DNA of 12,033 bases, taken from Bacteroidales bacterium (lineage in GTDB: Bacteria > Bacteroidota > Bacteroidia > Bacteroidales > Muribaculaceae). A model generated the notes under the pieces. It saw only the letters and a program-made list of their open reading frames with translations. It ran no database searches and was not told the DNA's origin. Positions 1 to 7,184 of the stretch are shown piece by piece. The translations under genes and the position numbers were made by a program. The stretch is from the NCBI GenBank assembly GCA_900755985.1, contig CAAEIL010000002.1, positions 1-12,033 on the forward strand, in the 5' to 3' direction. Position 1 is the stretch's first letter. Each line of letters starts with the position of its first letter.

Positions 1-18
1 ATGTTTTGGCCGTCCGCG

Positions 19-50
19 TTTGGCGATTTGGACGAAACCGCTTAACTTTG
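19..50 (+). promoter_or_regulatory. Bacteroidota-type promoter for aroE-comEC
   Basis: A TTTG box at 19-22 is followed after exactly 20 bp by TAACTTTG at 43-50, a full match to the Bacteroidota -33/-7 consensus (TTTG, 19-21 bp, TAnnTTTG). Transcription would start near 55-58 and give a leader of about 40 nt before the aroE ATG at 96. The box and its spacing are read directly; promoter activity is inferred. Confidence 0.7.
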
Positions 51-95
51 CAGTAATAGAGGAAAATACTGAAGTGTCTTTTTGTTTTTACAGCT

Positions 96-848
96 ATGAG
101 CAATAATGTGAAGGATTTGTATGGGTTGATTGGCCGGACGTTGCGCCATTCGGCTTCGTGTGATTATTTTAACCGGAAGTTCGAGGCCGCGCACATTGAT
201 GCCGCCTATGTCAATTTCGAGTTGGCAAGCATTGACGAGCTTCCGGCCGTGCTGGATGCCAATTCCAATCTCAGGGGATTCAATGTCACCATTCCTTATA
301 AGCAGGAAGTCATGCGCTATCTCGACGAGCTTGACCCGGCGGCCAAAGCTATCGGTGCCGTCAATGTTGTCCGTGTCGGCAATGTGGGCGGCCGTCGTCA
401 CCTCAAAGGCTTCAACAGCGATGTTGTCGGCTTTGTCAATTCGATAAAACCTTTGCTGAGGCCGTCGCATACACGAGCCTTAATATTAGGCACAGGTGGA
501 GCAAGTCGTGCCATTGCATACGGACTGCGCAGTCTGGGTATAGAATCCACTTTTGTCTCGCGGACGGCACGACAGGGAATTATTACCTACAACTCGCTGA
601 CGCCGGGAATTATGGCCACGCATACAGTAATAGTCAATACTACACCGGCAGGTATGTATCCCGATGTAGACTCGTGTCCGGCATTGCCATACGAGCTCGT
701 TACACCTGACCATCTTTGCTACGACCTTATATATAACCCTGATACTACTAAATTTATGCGCGAATGTGCCTCGCGTGGCGCAGTCGTCAAAAATGGTCTT
801 GAAATGCTTCTGCTTCAGGCATTTGAGTCTTGGAATATGTGGCATTGA
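96..848 (+). CDS. aroE: Shikimate dehydrogenase (NADP+)
   Basis: Reduces 3-dehydroshikimate to shikimate with NADPH in the cytosolic chorismate (aromatic amino acid) pathway. The 250-residue product is slightly shorter than the usual 270 or so. The substrate-binding domain shows GLIG near residue 10 with HSAS at 18-21 (family pattern SxS), NVTIPYK at 63-69 with the catalytic lysine K69, and GFNSD at 105-109 with the catalytic aspartate D109. The NADP domain has the glycine loop LGTGGAS at 131-137, SRT at 155-157 for the 2'-phosphate, and NTTPAGM at 181-187. The C-terminal NGLEML...Q motif is at 233-241. The ATG at 96 puts the GLIG motif at the normal distance from the N terminus. The gene has its own promoter just upstream, and comEC follows after 12 nt, so the two are probably cotranscribed. 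All key residues are intact. Confidence 0.95.
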   Translation: MSNNVKDLYGLIGRTLRHSASCDYFNRKFEAAHIDAAYVNFELASIDELPAVLDANSNLRGFNVTIPYKQEVMRYLDELDPAAKAIGAVNVVRVGNVGGRRHLKGFNSDVVGFVNSIKPLLRPSHTRALILGTGGASRAIAYGLRSLGIESTFVSRTARQGIITYNSLTPGIMATHTVIVNTTPAGMYPDVDSCPALPYELVTPDHLCYDLIYNPDTTKFMRECASRGAVVKNGLEMLLLQAFESWNMWH

Positions 849-860
849 TTTCTTTGAGTT

Positions 861-2903
861 ATGGAGGCCCCATTCTCTAAAATTCCTGCATTGCCTGCTG
901 TCGCCGGCCTTTCTGCAGGAATTTTTGCGTATGTGAGTCTTGGACTTTCGTTGTGGTGGAGTCTTGTGCTTATAGTCGCCGGACTTGCCGCGGCATTTGT
1001 TCGACGTCATCAGTGGAGCGCTTTTGTGCTGTGTTTTACCGCTTTGGGGCTTCTGTTGGCGGGACTTCGCGAAAGTCCGGGACCTCCCGAGACACTCGTA
1101 GGCGAAGAAGTTATCGGCGAAGGCACTATTGCCGAAATCACCGAAAGGGACTTGACTTGCGAATATATAGTCGATGTGGACCGTATAGCTTTGGACAATG
1201 ACAGTACAATGACCGCCTGCTGCTTCCGCATTTCGCTTTCGTGTACTGACTTTCAGAAGCTGTACGAGCCAGGTCAAAGAATAGCCTTTCGCGGAGTCCT
1301 CGAAGGACTTGAGGCGCAGCCCGACGTGCCAGACAAGACTGATTATGGACGTTATCTGTATATCAAGGGATGTACCGCACAAATGGCTGCGTTTTTGGAA
1401 GTCAAGCCCATAGGTGAGCCGACTTCCTGTTTCGGGCGACTTTCATTGAAGGTTCGTCACAATCTCTCGGATGCCGTCGTACGTACCGGGACCGACCCCG
1501 GGACGGCGTCATTTATGCTTGCTGTACTGCTCGGCGACGATACCTTGTTGTCCGACAGCCTCGAAGAGGACTTCCGTCTGTCAGGAATAGCGCACATACT
1601 GGCTCTTAGCGGTTTGCATCTGACAATACTGATAGGTCTTGTGACGATGTTGCTGAGCTTTTTGCGTCTGGCGCGAAGAGGCCACGACCTGCTGCTGATA
1701 ATGCTGATGCTGATTTCGCTGGGCTATGCCGCTATAACCGGGTTTTCGCCATCGGTCAGCCGTGCGGCTGTAATGATGGTGGTCTTCCTGGGCTCGAGGC
1801 TTATCCAGGACTGCCCGCTGCCATATAATTCGTTATGTGTTACGGTATTCATTTGGCTGCTGATAAATCCTTTGTGGCTTTACTCGCCCGGCTTCCAATT
1901 GTCTACCGTAACGGTATGGGGTCTGATATGGCTCAACGGTCGCGTCCGGGAATTGAACATACGTTCGGCTGCCGTAAAGAATATCATTCTGCTCGTGGCC
2001 GTGCCGGCTGTCTGTGTACTATTTTCGGGTGTGCTTATCGTGGCATATTTCCATCGTCTGCCCTTGTGGTTCATGGTGACAAGCATAGCCGGGTCGTTGT
2101 TGATAGTGCCATTTATCGCCATCGGTGCATTGCTGCTGCTTGCCGCACTTATGGGGATTGCTTTGCCGCCGGTCGCTGCTGTCGAGAATTTGTTGTATGA
2201 GGCGATGCGCTCGCTGGCCGAAAGTTTTGGCGAAGCATCGTGGGCCGTTGTCGATGGGATATATCCTACAACTTTGCAGTATATTCTCTTGGTTTTAACT
2301 GTATTGGCAGTGATATGCACACTCCACTATCGCCGCGTCAGCTTTATGCTGGCGGCGTCATTGTGTCTCACCGGCTGTATATTGTCCGAAGTTTTAGAAG
2401 CGCCTTCACGAGGGCACGAGCTATATCTTACGCGCGACAAATCGCCCATGCGTGTTCTCGTGCGCAGCGATGAGCAAGCTTATCTCTTGCTGCCCTCGGC
2501 TGTTGCTGATACAGCATTGTGCCGCGAGACATTCGACCGGGCGTTAAACGATTACGCCGCCTATCTCGGCCGTCGTGACATAAACAAATTAGAAATGCCC
2601 TCCGACAATTTCGAATGTCCCGGATTCAGCATGCACAAAAATATGCTGACTGCCGGAGGTCGCACATTCTATTTCTATTCAGGAGGCAATGTGGACTCTC
2701 TGACGGTACGACCTGACTATCTTGTAGTTTGTGGCCGATTCAAAGGCGATGTCGTAAGCATTGCCCGTAACTTTGCGCCGGGCGAAGTTCTGCTTGGCGG
2801 CGATATCAACCGCACGAGGCGTCGTCGTTATGTGCGCGAACTCCGCCATGCGGGGTTCATCGCACGCGACCTTGCCGAGAGCGGCTTCGCAATGAATTTC
2901 TGA
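861..2903 (+). CDS. comEC: ComEC/Rec2-family competence protein (DNA-uptake channel)
   Basis: A polytopic inner-membrane protein of the family that moves single-stranded DNA into the cytoplasm during natural transformation. It has 680 residues. Two or three N-terminal membrane helices lie within 10-70, then a soluble DUF4131-like region at about 80-200, including DYGRYLYIKG at 161-170. The Competence domain of repeated hydrophobic helices spans about 215-500. It carries the family motifs AHILALSGLHLT (244-255), GFSPSVSRAA (294-303) and NPLWLYSPGFQLS (336-348). The last 170 residues or so are soluble and contain none of the HxHxDH metal motifs of the metallo-beta-lactamase domain found at this position in many Gram-positive homologues. 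Start ATG lies 12 nt after aroE, suggesting cotranscription. Whether this organism is competent cannot be judged here. Confidence 0.94.
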   Translation: MEAPFSKIPALPAVAGLSAGIFAYVSLGLSLWWSLVLIVAGLAAAFVRRHQWSAFVLCFTALGLLLAGLRESPGPPETLVGEEVIGEGTIAEITERDLTCEYIVDVDRIALDNDSTMTACCFRISLSCTDFQKLYEPGQRIAFRGVLEGLEAQPDVPDKTDYGRYLYIKGCTAQMAAFLEVKPIGEPTSCFGRLSLKVRHNLSDAVVRTGTDPGTASFMLAVLLGDDTLLSDSLEEDFRLSGIAHILALSGLHLTILIGLVTMLLSFLRLARRGHDLLLIMLMLISLGYAAITGFSPSVSRAAVMMVVFLGSRLIQDCPLPYNSLCVTVFIWLLINPLWLYSPGFQLSTVTVWGLIWLNGRVRELNIRSAAVKNIILLVAVPAVCVLFSGVLIVAYFHRLPLWFMVTSIAGSLLIVPFIAIGALLLLAALMGIALPPVAAVENLLYEAMRSLAESFGEASWAVVDGIYPTTLQYILLVLTVLAVICTLHYRRVSFMLAASLCLTGCILSEVLEAPSRGHELYLTRDKSPMRVLVRSDEQAYLLLPSAVADTALCRETFDRALNDYAAYLGRRDINKLEMPSDNFECPGFSMHKNMLTAGGRTFYFYSGGNVDSLTVRPDYLVVCGRFKGDVVSIARNFAPGEVLLGGDINRTRRRRYVRELRHAGFIARDLAESGFAMNF

Positions 2904-2911
2904 CCATGATA

Positions 2912-2943
2912 TTTGCCCTTCTGTGCTAAAATCGCTTACTTTG
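2912..2943 (+). promoter_or_regulatory. Bacteroidota-type promoter for the Dabb gene
   Basis: TTTG at 2912-2915, a 20-bp spacer, then TTACTTTG at 2936-2943 (one mismatch to TAnnTTTG). The spacing is the canonical one. The predicted start near 2949 gives a 25-nt leader before the ATG at 2975. It separates the Dabb gene from the upstream comEC transcript, although no terminator is visible between them. Confidence 0.65.
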
Positions 2944-2974
2944 CATGCCAAAACAATAATAATTCTGAAATAAG

Positions 2975-3268
2975 ATGGTAAAACATATAGTAATGTTCAA
3001 ATTGCGCGGCACCGATGCCGAGCGTCAAGAAACAGCGCAAAAATTTAAGGATGCTCTTGAAGTTCTGCCGACTAAAATCGAAGTCCTGCGCTCAATTGAG
3101 GTGGGCCTTAATCAGAATCCCGCCGAAACTTGGGATGTGGTGCTGACCGCCGTCGTCGATACTATGGCCGACGTTGAAAAATATGCCCGACATCCGGCAC
3201 ATATAGCTGCGGCTTCGTTGCTCGGCGACCACAAGGAACTGCGCGCCTGCGTGGACTATGAAATCTGA
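2975..3268 (+). CDS. Dabb-domain (stress-responsive A/B barrel) protein
   Basis: A 97-residue single-domain protein. It begins MVKHIVMFKL, the first strand of the Dabb (dimeric alpha-beta barrel, Pfam Stress-responsive) fold. It also has the typical HPAHIAAAS segment near 77-85 and ends in VDYEI, the usual last strand. Dabb proteins dimerise into a beta-barrel with an internal pocket. Characterised relatives include plant stress proteins and some cyclases, but the role of the small bacterial members is mostly unknown, so no reaction is assigned. It has its own promoter and lies tail-to-tail with trkA, with only 26 nt between the stop codons and no strong terminator in the gap. Confidence 0.85.
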   Translation: MVKHIVMFKLRGTDAERQETAQKFKDALEVLPTKIEVLRSIEVGLNQNPAETWDVVLTAVVDTMADVEKYARHPAHIAAASLLGDHKELRACVDYEI

Positions 3269-3294
3269 GTATAGGCAGAAACTCAATCAATTGT

Positions 3295-3990
3295 CTAAGC
3301 CCCGGCCCTCAAGTGTGACATCATAGAGAGTAGGGCCGAACGTGTGCCTATGCATGTTAGGACATCGCCTGCCTCGACTTTGACTCCCGGAGTATTCGTG
3401 TCCAGTAGCCTGAGCCGTTCACTGTCAATGTTGAGGATGTTGCTCTGTTTGTGAGGGCGCGTCGCTGCTATCAGTATTAGTCCGTATTTGTCAAGGCCGA
3501 TTTTATTGTACGGCACGCCGTAGAAAAAATCGGGTGCGGCGAAATTAGCCACCATTTTATCCTCGTCTACGGGCAAAGTTTCGACGTTCGATCCTAACAT
3601 CATTTCGAGACATAAATCGGAGGCAGCCCGCTGTTCGGGTGTCAGTATTCGGTCGATTTTGAAGCTTTCGAGTATCGAGCGGTGCAATTCGTCTATGGCA
3701 CGGGCGTAGATGTGCGGGGTGCCTTTCTTTTTGAGCAAGGCTACCGTGCGTACCGAAGCTCCGAAATTTTCGCCAATGGCGACGATAACCAGGTCGACGT
3801 TTTTGAACGGGAGCACGTCAAGAGCATTTTCGTCGGTTGAGTCGATGATGTAGACTGCCGATACATAATCCTTGATGGCTTCAGTGGCCGATGGCCTGAT
3901 GTCAGCGGCTATGACCTGATGTCCAAGCGAGGTGAGGTCGCGTGCAAGGTTCGAACCGTATATTCCGAGTCCAATAATCAGATATCGCAT
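3295..3990 (-). CDS. trkA: TrkA/KtrA-type K+ uptake regulatory subunit (RCK protein)
   Basis: Cytoplasmic gating subunit for the adjacent TrkH channel; RCK proteins bind NAD(H) or ATP/ADP and form rings under the membrane subunit. It has 231 residues and a single RCK unit, so it is KtrA-like in size rather than the doubled 458-residue E. coli TrkA. The N-terminal Rossmann domain (1-115) has GLGIYG at 7-12, the acidic residue D30 ending strand 2, and DSTDENAL at 50-57, the family's (G)DxTDxxxL motif. A linker holds RILTPEQRAA at 114-123. The RCK_C domain spans about 140-222, with EAGDVL at 206-211. It begins 37 nt after the trkH stop codon, so the two form an operon with the channel gene first. 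Confidence 0.92.
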   Translation of the reverse strand: MRYLIIGLGIYGSNLARDLTSLGHQVIAADIRPSATEAIKDYVSAVYIIDSTDENALDVLPFKNVDLVIVAIGENFGASVRTVALLKKKGTPHIYARAIDELHRSILESFKIDRILTPEQRAASDLCLEMMLGSNVETLPVDEDKMVANFAAPDFFYGVPYNKIGLDKYGLILIAATRPHKQSNILNIDSERLRLLDTNTPGVKVEAGDVLTCIGTRSALLSMMSHLRAGA

Positions 3991-4027
3991 TGTATAGTTG
4001 GTATTTATGTTGTTAGTATTCGGGCAA

Positions 4028-5914
4028 TCAGTTGATGACTATGATTTCGGGCGGATAATATGAAGAGGGGTCTCGCGCAGAGACAAACATTCCGCTCAGC
4101 AATGATACCAGTCCTACGCGCCCGACAAACATTGCAGCCGAAAGTATGTATTTTGATGTGTCGCACAGCTCGGGCGTAATTCCGAAGGATGAGCCTACGG
4201 TGAATACAGCCGAAATAGATTCGAAAACAAGCTCGATAGGTCTGGCGTCCGGCTCAAGAGCCATCAGGCAACATGTAACGACGAAGGTAAAGAGTATCGA
4301 GAGCGTCATCACGGCATTGGCACGCCGTACCGAGGGTGTGGCTATGCGCCGGTCGTAGGCATAGACATTACGACGTCCGGTGATTATCGACCGCAGGTTC
4401 AGTATCAGCATGGCCACGGTGTTTACTTTGATACCGCCGGACATCGACTGCGAGGCGCCGCCTATCCACATTTGGGCCATGACAAAAATAAGTGTCAGAG
4501 GCATGAAACTTGACACGGGAATCGAGACAAATCCTGCCGAGCGTGGCGTCAGCGAATTGAATACCGACTGTACCACTCGCTCATATAAACTCATGCCGCG
4601 CATCGAATTCGGCGACTCGATAACAAAAAATGCTACGGTGCTCACAACTAATATTATCATTGTTGTCACAAGGGCGAGCCGGGTATTGAGGATGGCAAGA
4701 TGCACCCGCTGAGTCTGTGTCTTGTGCCCGCTTAGGCGAAAGAAAAAATGCTTAATCCGAGCCAAAGCAATCTGGCGTATGTTGACAAGAATCGGAAAGC
4801 CGATAGCCCCGGCAAGTATCATTATGGATGTAACTATGTATATGCCTTGGTTACCGTGCAACAGCGCTGTATTTGACATTCCGTCGGGAATAATCGAGAA
4901 GCCGGCGTTGCAGAACGATGAAGTTGAGTGGAAGATTGCCGTGAGCAGACGTTCGTCGGTGCTTAGACCAAGCTCGGCCGGCAATGTGAAATATATGGCC
5001 ACGGCGCCCACGGCTTCGATAAAAAGCGTGAAGCAGAGTATGGTGACAACCGTAGGCACAAGGTCACTCATCGATTTGGTGTAGACTATATCCCTGATAA
5101 GTAACTGGTTGTAAATAGATTGCGAGCCGCTATAGAATATCGCGAAAAACGATGTGAAAGTGATTATGCCTATGCCGCCGACCTGAAGGAGTATGCAAAT
5201 GACAATCTGACCTAAGGCCGTAAACGTCGACGGGATGTCCACGGGAGTCAGGCCGGTAATGGAGATGGCGCTTGTCGAGACAAAGAACGAGTCGGTGTAA
5301 CTGATTGGATGATGCAGACACCGAGGCATCATTAGCACCAGTGACCCGGCTATGATAAATAATAAAAATGTACCGCCAAGCAGTAGCGATGGGTTGACTC
5401 GTCTCGAGAGCAGCCGCATCAGGGACGAACAGCCGTCGACAAGCGAATATATCCCCAGTATAAAATAAAGATAGCGGGACGAGTATAATAACTGTTCGAG
5501 CCACGGCAGCCAGGGATGCTCGGGATGAGGATACAACAGCGGAAGTAGCGTCATAAGCATGGCTATGTCCATAATCCAATGTAACAAACGTGTCGAACGG
5601 CTATAGGCAGGTAGGTTGAAAACCAGATTGAGCACTATGCCGGCAAGTATAATGCATTGTATTGCACGCAGTGACACGTCAATGGCATGCCTCGCCGCCT
5701 GATTATGGTCAAATCCCACCATGACGACAAGTACACACAGGCATACAAATGAGCAGATGTTTGTCAATACTCCGTAGCATCTGAAAATATAGCTGATGCG
5801 CCCTTGAAAATGCAGTGAGAAACGCTCATAGCCGGCACGTAGCTCCCGACATCTTTTGTGCAGCCGATGCCATGGTCTGTCTTTTGTTTTCCCGCTTGAG
5901 TCTCTCATATACAT
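4028..5914 (-). CDS. trkH: TrkH/KtrB-type potassium channel subunit with N-terminal membrane extension
   Basis: Integral-membrane K+ uptake subunit made of four pore repeats. The selectivity-filter loops are visible: STSAISITGL (213-222), SSFCNAGFS (332-340), LTPRSAGF (455-462) and AVFTVGSSFG (569-578), each with its filter glycine (G221, G338, G461, G574). GGASQSMSGGIKVNT at 485-499 corresponds to the intramembrane gating loop. The protein is 628 residues against about 450-490 for KtrB or E. coli TrkH. The surplus is a basic N terminus and about four extra hydrophobic segments (roughly 46-68, 82-103, 107-127, 136-157) before the first pore repeat near 175. A long N terminus is usual in Bacteroidota TrkH. 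The start is either M1 (5914) or M3 (5908); trkA follows. Confidence 0.93.
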   Translation of the reverse strand: MYMRDSSGKTKDRPWHRLHKRCRELRAGYERFSLHFQGRISYIFRCYGVLTNICSFVCLCVLVVMVGFDHNQAARHAIDVSLRAIQCIILAGIVLNLVFNLPAYSRSTRLLHWIMDIAMLMTLLPLLYPHPEHPWLPWLEQLLYSSRYLYFILGIYSLVDGCSSLMRLLSRRVNPSLLLGGTFLLFIIAGSLVLMMPRCLHHPISYTDSFFVSTSAISITGLTPVDIPSTFTALGQIVICILLQVGGIGIITFTSFFAIFYSGSQSIYNQLLIRDIVYTKSMSDLVPTVVTILCFTLFIEAVGAVAIYFTLPAELGLSTDERLLTAIFHSTSSFCNAGFSIIPDGMSNTALLHGNQGIYIVTSIMILAGAIGFPILVNIRQIALARIKHFFFRLSGHKTQTQRVHLAILNTRLALVTTMIILVVSTVAFFVIESPNSMRGMSLYERVVQSVFNSLTPRSAGFVSIPVSSFMPLTLIFVMAQMWIGGASQSMSGGIKVNTVAMLILNLRSIITGRRNVYAYDRRIATPSVRRANAVMTLSILFTFVVTCCLMALEPDARPIELVFESISAVFTVGSSFGITPELCDTSKYILSAAMFVGRVGLVSLLSGMFVSARDPSSYYPPEIIVIN

Positions 5915-5924
5915 ATAGCTTTAT

Positions 5925-5932
5925 CAAGATTA
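5925..5932 (-). promoter_or_regulatory. Possible -7 box of the trkH-trkA promoter
   Basis: On the minus strand TAATCTTG matches TAnnTTTG with one mismatch and ends 10 nt before the upstream ATG of trkH, which would give a very short leader. I see no good TTTG box at 19-21 bp upstream, so this is a tentative call. Confidence 0.3.
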
Positions 5933-5957
5933 AAACGTCTGACGCGCCCAAAAGATT

Positions 5958-5993
5958 TAACAACCCAAATTTTAGCGTGTGCTCAAGTTGTTA
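5958..5993. repeat. 7-bp inverted repeat in the trkH/TPR divergent gap
   Basis: TAACAAC at 5958-5964 and GTTGTTA at 5987-5993 are perfect inverted arms separated by 22 nt. They sit between the divergent starts of trkH and the TPR gene, a position suited to an operator. An arm this short could also arise by chance. Confidence 0.35.
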
Positions 5994-6079
5994 GTTAAGG
6001 ATGTCAATTCTTTTACCTGCCATTTCTCGCCCGAGGCGTTAAAAATGCGTAATGTCATGCCTTTTATAAATAATATCAT

Positions 6080-6087
6080 TAAATTTG
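6080..6087 (+). promoter_or_regulatory. -7 promoter box of the TPR-protein gene
   Basis: TAAATTTG is an exact match to TAnnTTTG. At 20 bp upstream (6056-6059) lies CATG, a weak match to the TTTG box. The predicted start near 6093 gives a leader of only a few nucleotides before the ATG at 6100. Confidence 0.5.
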
Positions 6088-6099
6088 TGCAAAAATTTT

Positions 6100-6996
6100 A
6101 TGAATAGATTTCCAGTATTACTTATCATACTGCTTGCCGCTTATTTTGGCGCAAGTACTCAATCGCGCAACCCCGAACTGGTGGTTCCCCATTATGCCAA
6201 GGTTAAGGCTGAAGCCCTTGCCGATTCGAGCGGATATGAGGCACATCCCTATTTTATTCTTGTCGACGAATCTGAAAAAGCGCTCGCCGAGGGTAAATAC
6301 GCCGATGCGGCTCTGAGGCTTGTCGAGGCCATGGGCATTGAGCCTGACAACCCGCTCAATGTTGCACTTATGTCCAATCTTGGAATGATTTACCATTATG
6401 ACGGCAAGGATACGCTGGCCCTGCAGTGTCTTGATGAAGTTGTGCGACGCTCGCCCAAACTTATCGCCGGACATGACAACCGTGCCCGCGTGCTTGCAGC
6501 AATCGGACGTGACAAGGAGGCTTACGAAGAGTTCGGACGCGTCATCGAGCTTGACTCGCTCAATACCGACAGCCGTTTCTATCACGGAATGATGGCTCTA
6601 TATGCCGGCAATCTGCCTGTCGCCGAACGAGACTTCGCTGTGCTCGAAAAAGTGATTCCGGTTTCACGCAATACTTATCTTGCCATGGGGACGCTGTATG
6701 CGCTGACTTCGCGCGAAGCTCAGGCGCAAAGCTATCTGCGCAAACTTGTCGACATAGCTCCTGAGGTCGAATATTATCTTCTGCTGGCTGACTGTTATCT
6801 TGTCGACGGACGGCTCGGCGAGGCATCTGACCTGCTGGGGAAAGCGTTACAGCGTTATCCTGACGATTATTCACTGTATCTGAGACGTGCACGGCTCAAC
6901 AAGGCACGCTACGACAGCGATGCTGCCGACCGAGATGTCGAGACTGCTATAAATCTCGGGGCCGACCCACGTATCGCCCGCTCTGTACTGAAATAA
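6100..6996 (+). CDS. Exported tetratricopeptide-repeat (TPR) protein
   Basis: A 298-residue protein with a hydrophobic signal sequence at about 4-19 and a likely cleavage near 18-22, so it is probably periplasmic. I chose the ATG at 6100; the frame is open back to a TTG at 6085, but that codon lies inside the -7 promoter box and would not be in the transcript. The rest is built of degenerate 34-residue TPR helices, roughly 51-84, 88-121, 122-155, 156-189, 190-223, 224-256 and 257-290. Typical TPR positions are visible, for example NLGMIYHYDGK near 93-103 and ADCYLVDGRLGEA near 230-242. TPR arrays are protein-binding scaffolds, but no partner can be inferred from the neighbours. It is transcribed alone, away from trkH and with terminator-like hairpins downstream. 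Confidence 0.85.
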   Translation: MNRFPVLLIILLAAYFGASTQSRNPELVVPHYAKVKAEALADSSGYEAHPYFILVDESEKALAEGKYADAALRLVEAMGIEPDNPLNVALMSNLGMIYHYDGKDTLALQCLDEVVRRSPKLIAGHDNRARVLAAIGRDKEAYEEFGRVIELDSLNTDSRFYHGMMALYAGNLPVAERDFAVLEKVIPVSRNTYLAMGTLYALTSREAQAQSYLRKLVDIAPEVEYYLLLADCYLVDGRLGEASDLLGKALQRYPDDYSLYLRRARLNKARYDSDAADRDVETAINLGADPRIARSVLK

Positions 6997-7009
6997 TTGT
7001 GTCCCAAAA

Positions 7010-7039
7010 TTTCACTCCTCAGAGAGTAAAAAATTTTTT
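7010..7039 (+). terminator. Weak terminator after the TPR gene
   Basis: ACTC (7014-7017) pairs with GAGT (7024-7027) around a 6-nt loop. The stem extends past one mismatch by three A-T pairs and is followed by six T at 7034-7039. The segment also contains the 14-bp palindrome TAAAAAATTTTTTA (7027-7040). It lies 13 nt after the stop codon, but the stem is short. Confidence 0.4.
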
Positions 7040-7138
7040 AGCAGTCTAAACCTGTCATATCGTACCAAGCCATTGCAAGTTACATAACACTTATGAATGT
7101 TATTGACATTTTTGTGTACGGCTGTCGAAAACTTTTAA

Positions 7139-7167
7139 GACCCGCAGTGCCTCGTGGGTCGCTTTTT
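7139..7167 (+). terminator. Intrinsic terminator before the HU/SPOR gene
   Basis: GACCCGC (7139-7145) pairs with GTGGGTC (7154-7160), 7 bp including one G-T pair, around an 8-nt loop, followed by GC and six T (7163-7168). It is 143 nt after the TPR stop codon, too far to be an obvious terminator for that gene, and a weaker one lies in between. It may end an unannotated RNA, or insulate the next promoter, whose -7 box starts 6 nt downstream. Confidence 0.65.
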
Positions 7168-7172
7168 TAAAC

Positions 7173-7180
7173 TATCTTTG
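7173..7180 (+). promoter_or_regulatory. -7 promoter box of the HU/SPOR gene
   Basis: TATCTTTG matches TAnnTTTG exactly. It ends only 4 nt before the ATG at 7185, so transcription should start at or within a few bases of the start codon. No TTTG box is evident 19-21 bp upstream; that space is filled by the terminator hairpin. Confidence 0.5.
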
Positions 7181-7184
7181 CAGT

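Noticed and set aside
1..45. Short open frame at the left edge that could be the tail of an upstream gene
   Set aside because: Its 14 codons match no family I know, and the stop codon sits inside the -7 promoter box of aroE. It cannot be excluded but is not supported.
486..1382. 298-codon open frame on the minus strand across aroE and comEC
   Set aside because: It lies antisense to two clearly recognisable genes; its translation is rich in Cys, His, Arg and Ser with no family features, so it is a shadow frame.
3263..3294. TGAGT/ACTCA hairpin between the convergent Dabb and trkA genes as a bidirectional terminator
   Set aside because: The stem is only 5 bp with a 10-nt loop and no T tract on either strand.
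5915..5990. Possible cyclic-di-AMP or other riboswitch before trkH
   Set aside because: The predicted trkH leader is only a few to about 30 nt, too short for such an element, and no conserved riboswitch pattern is visible.
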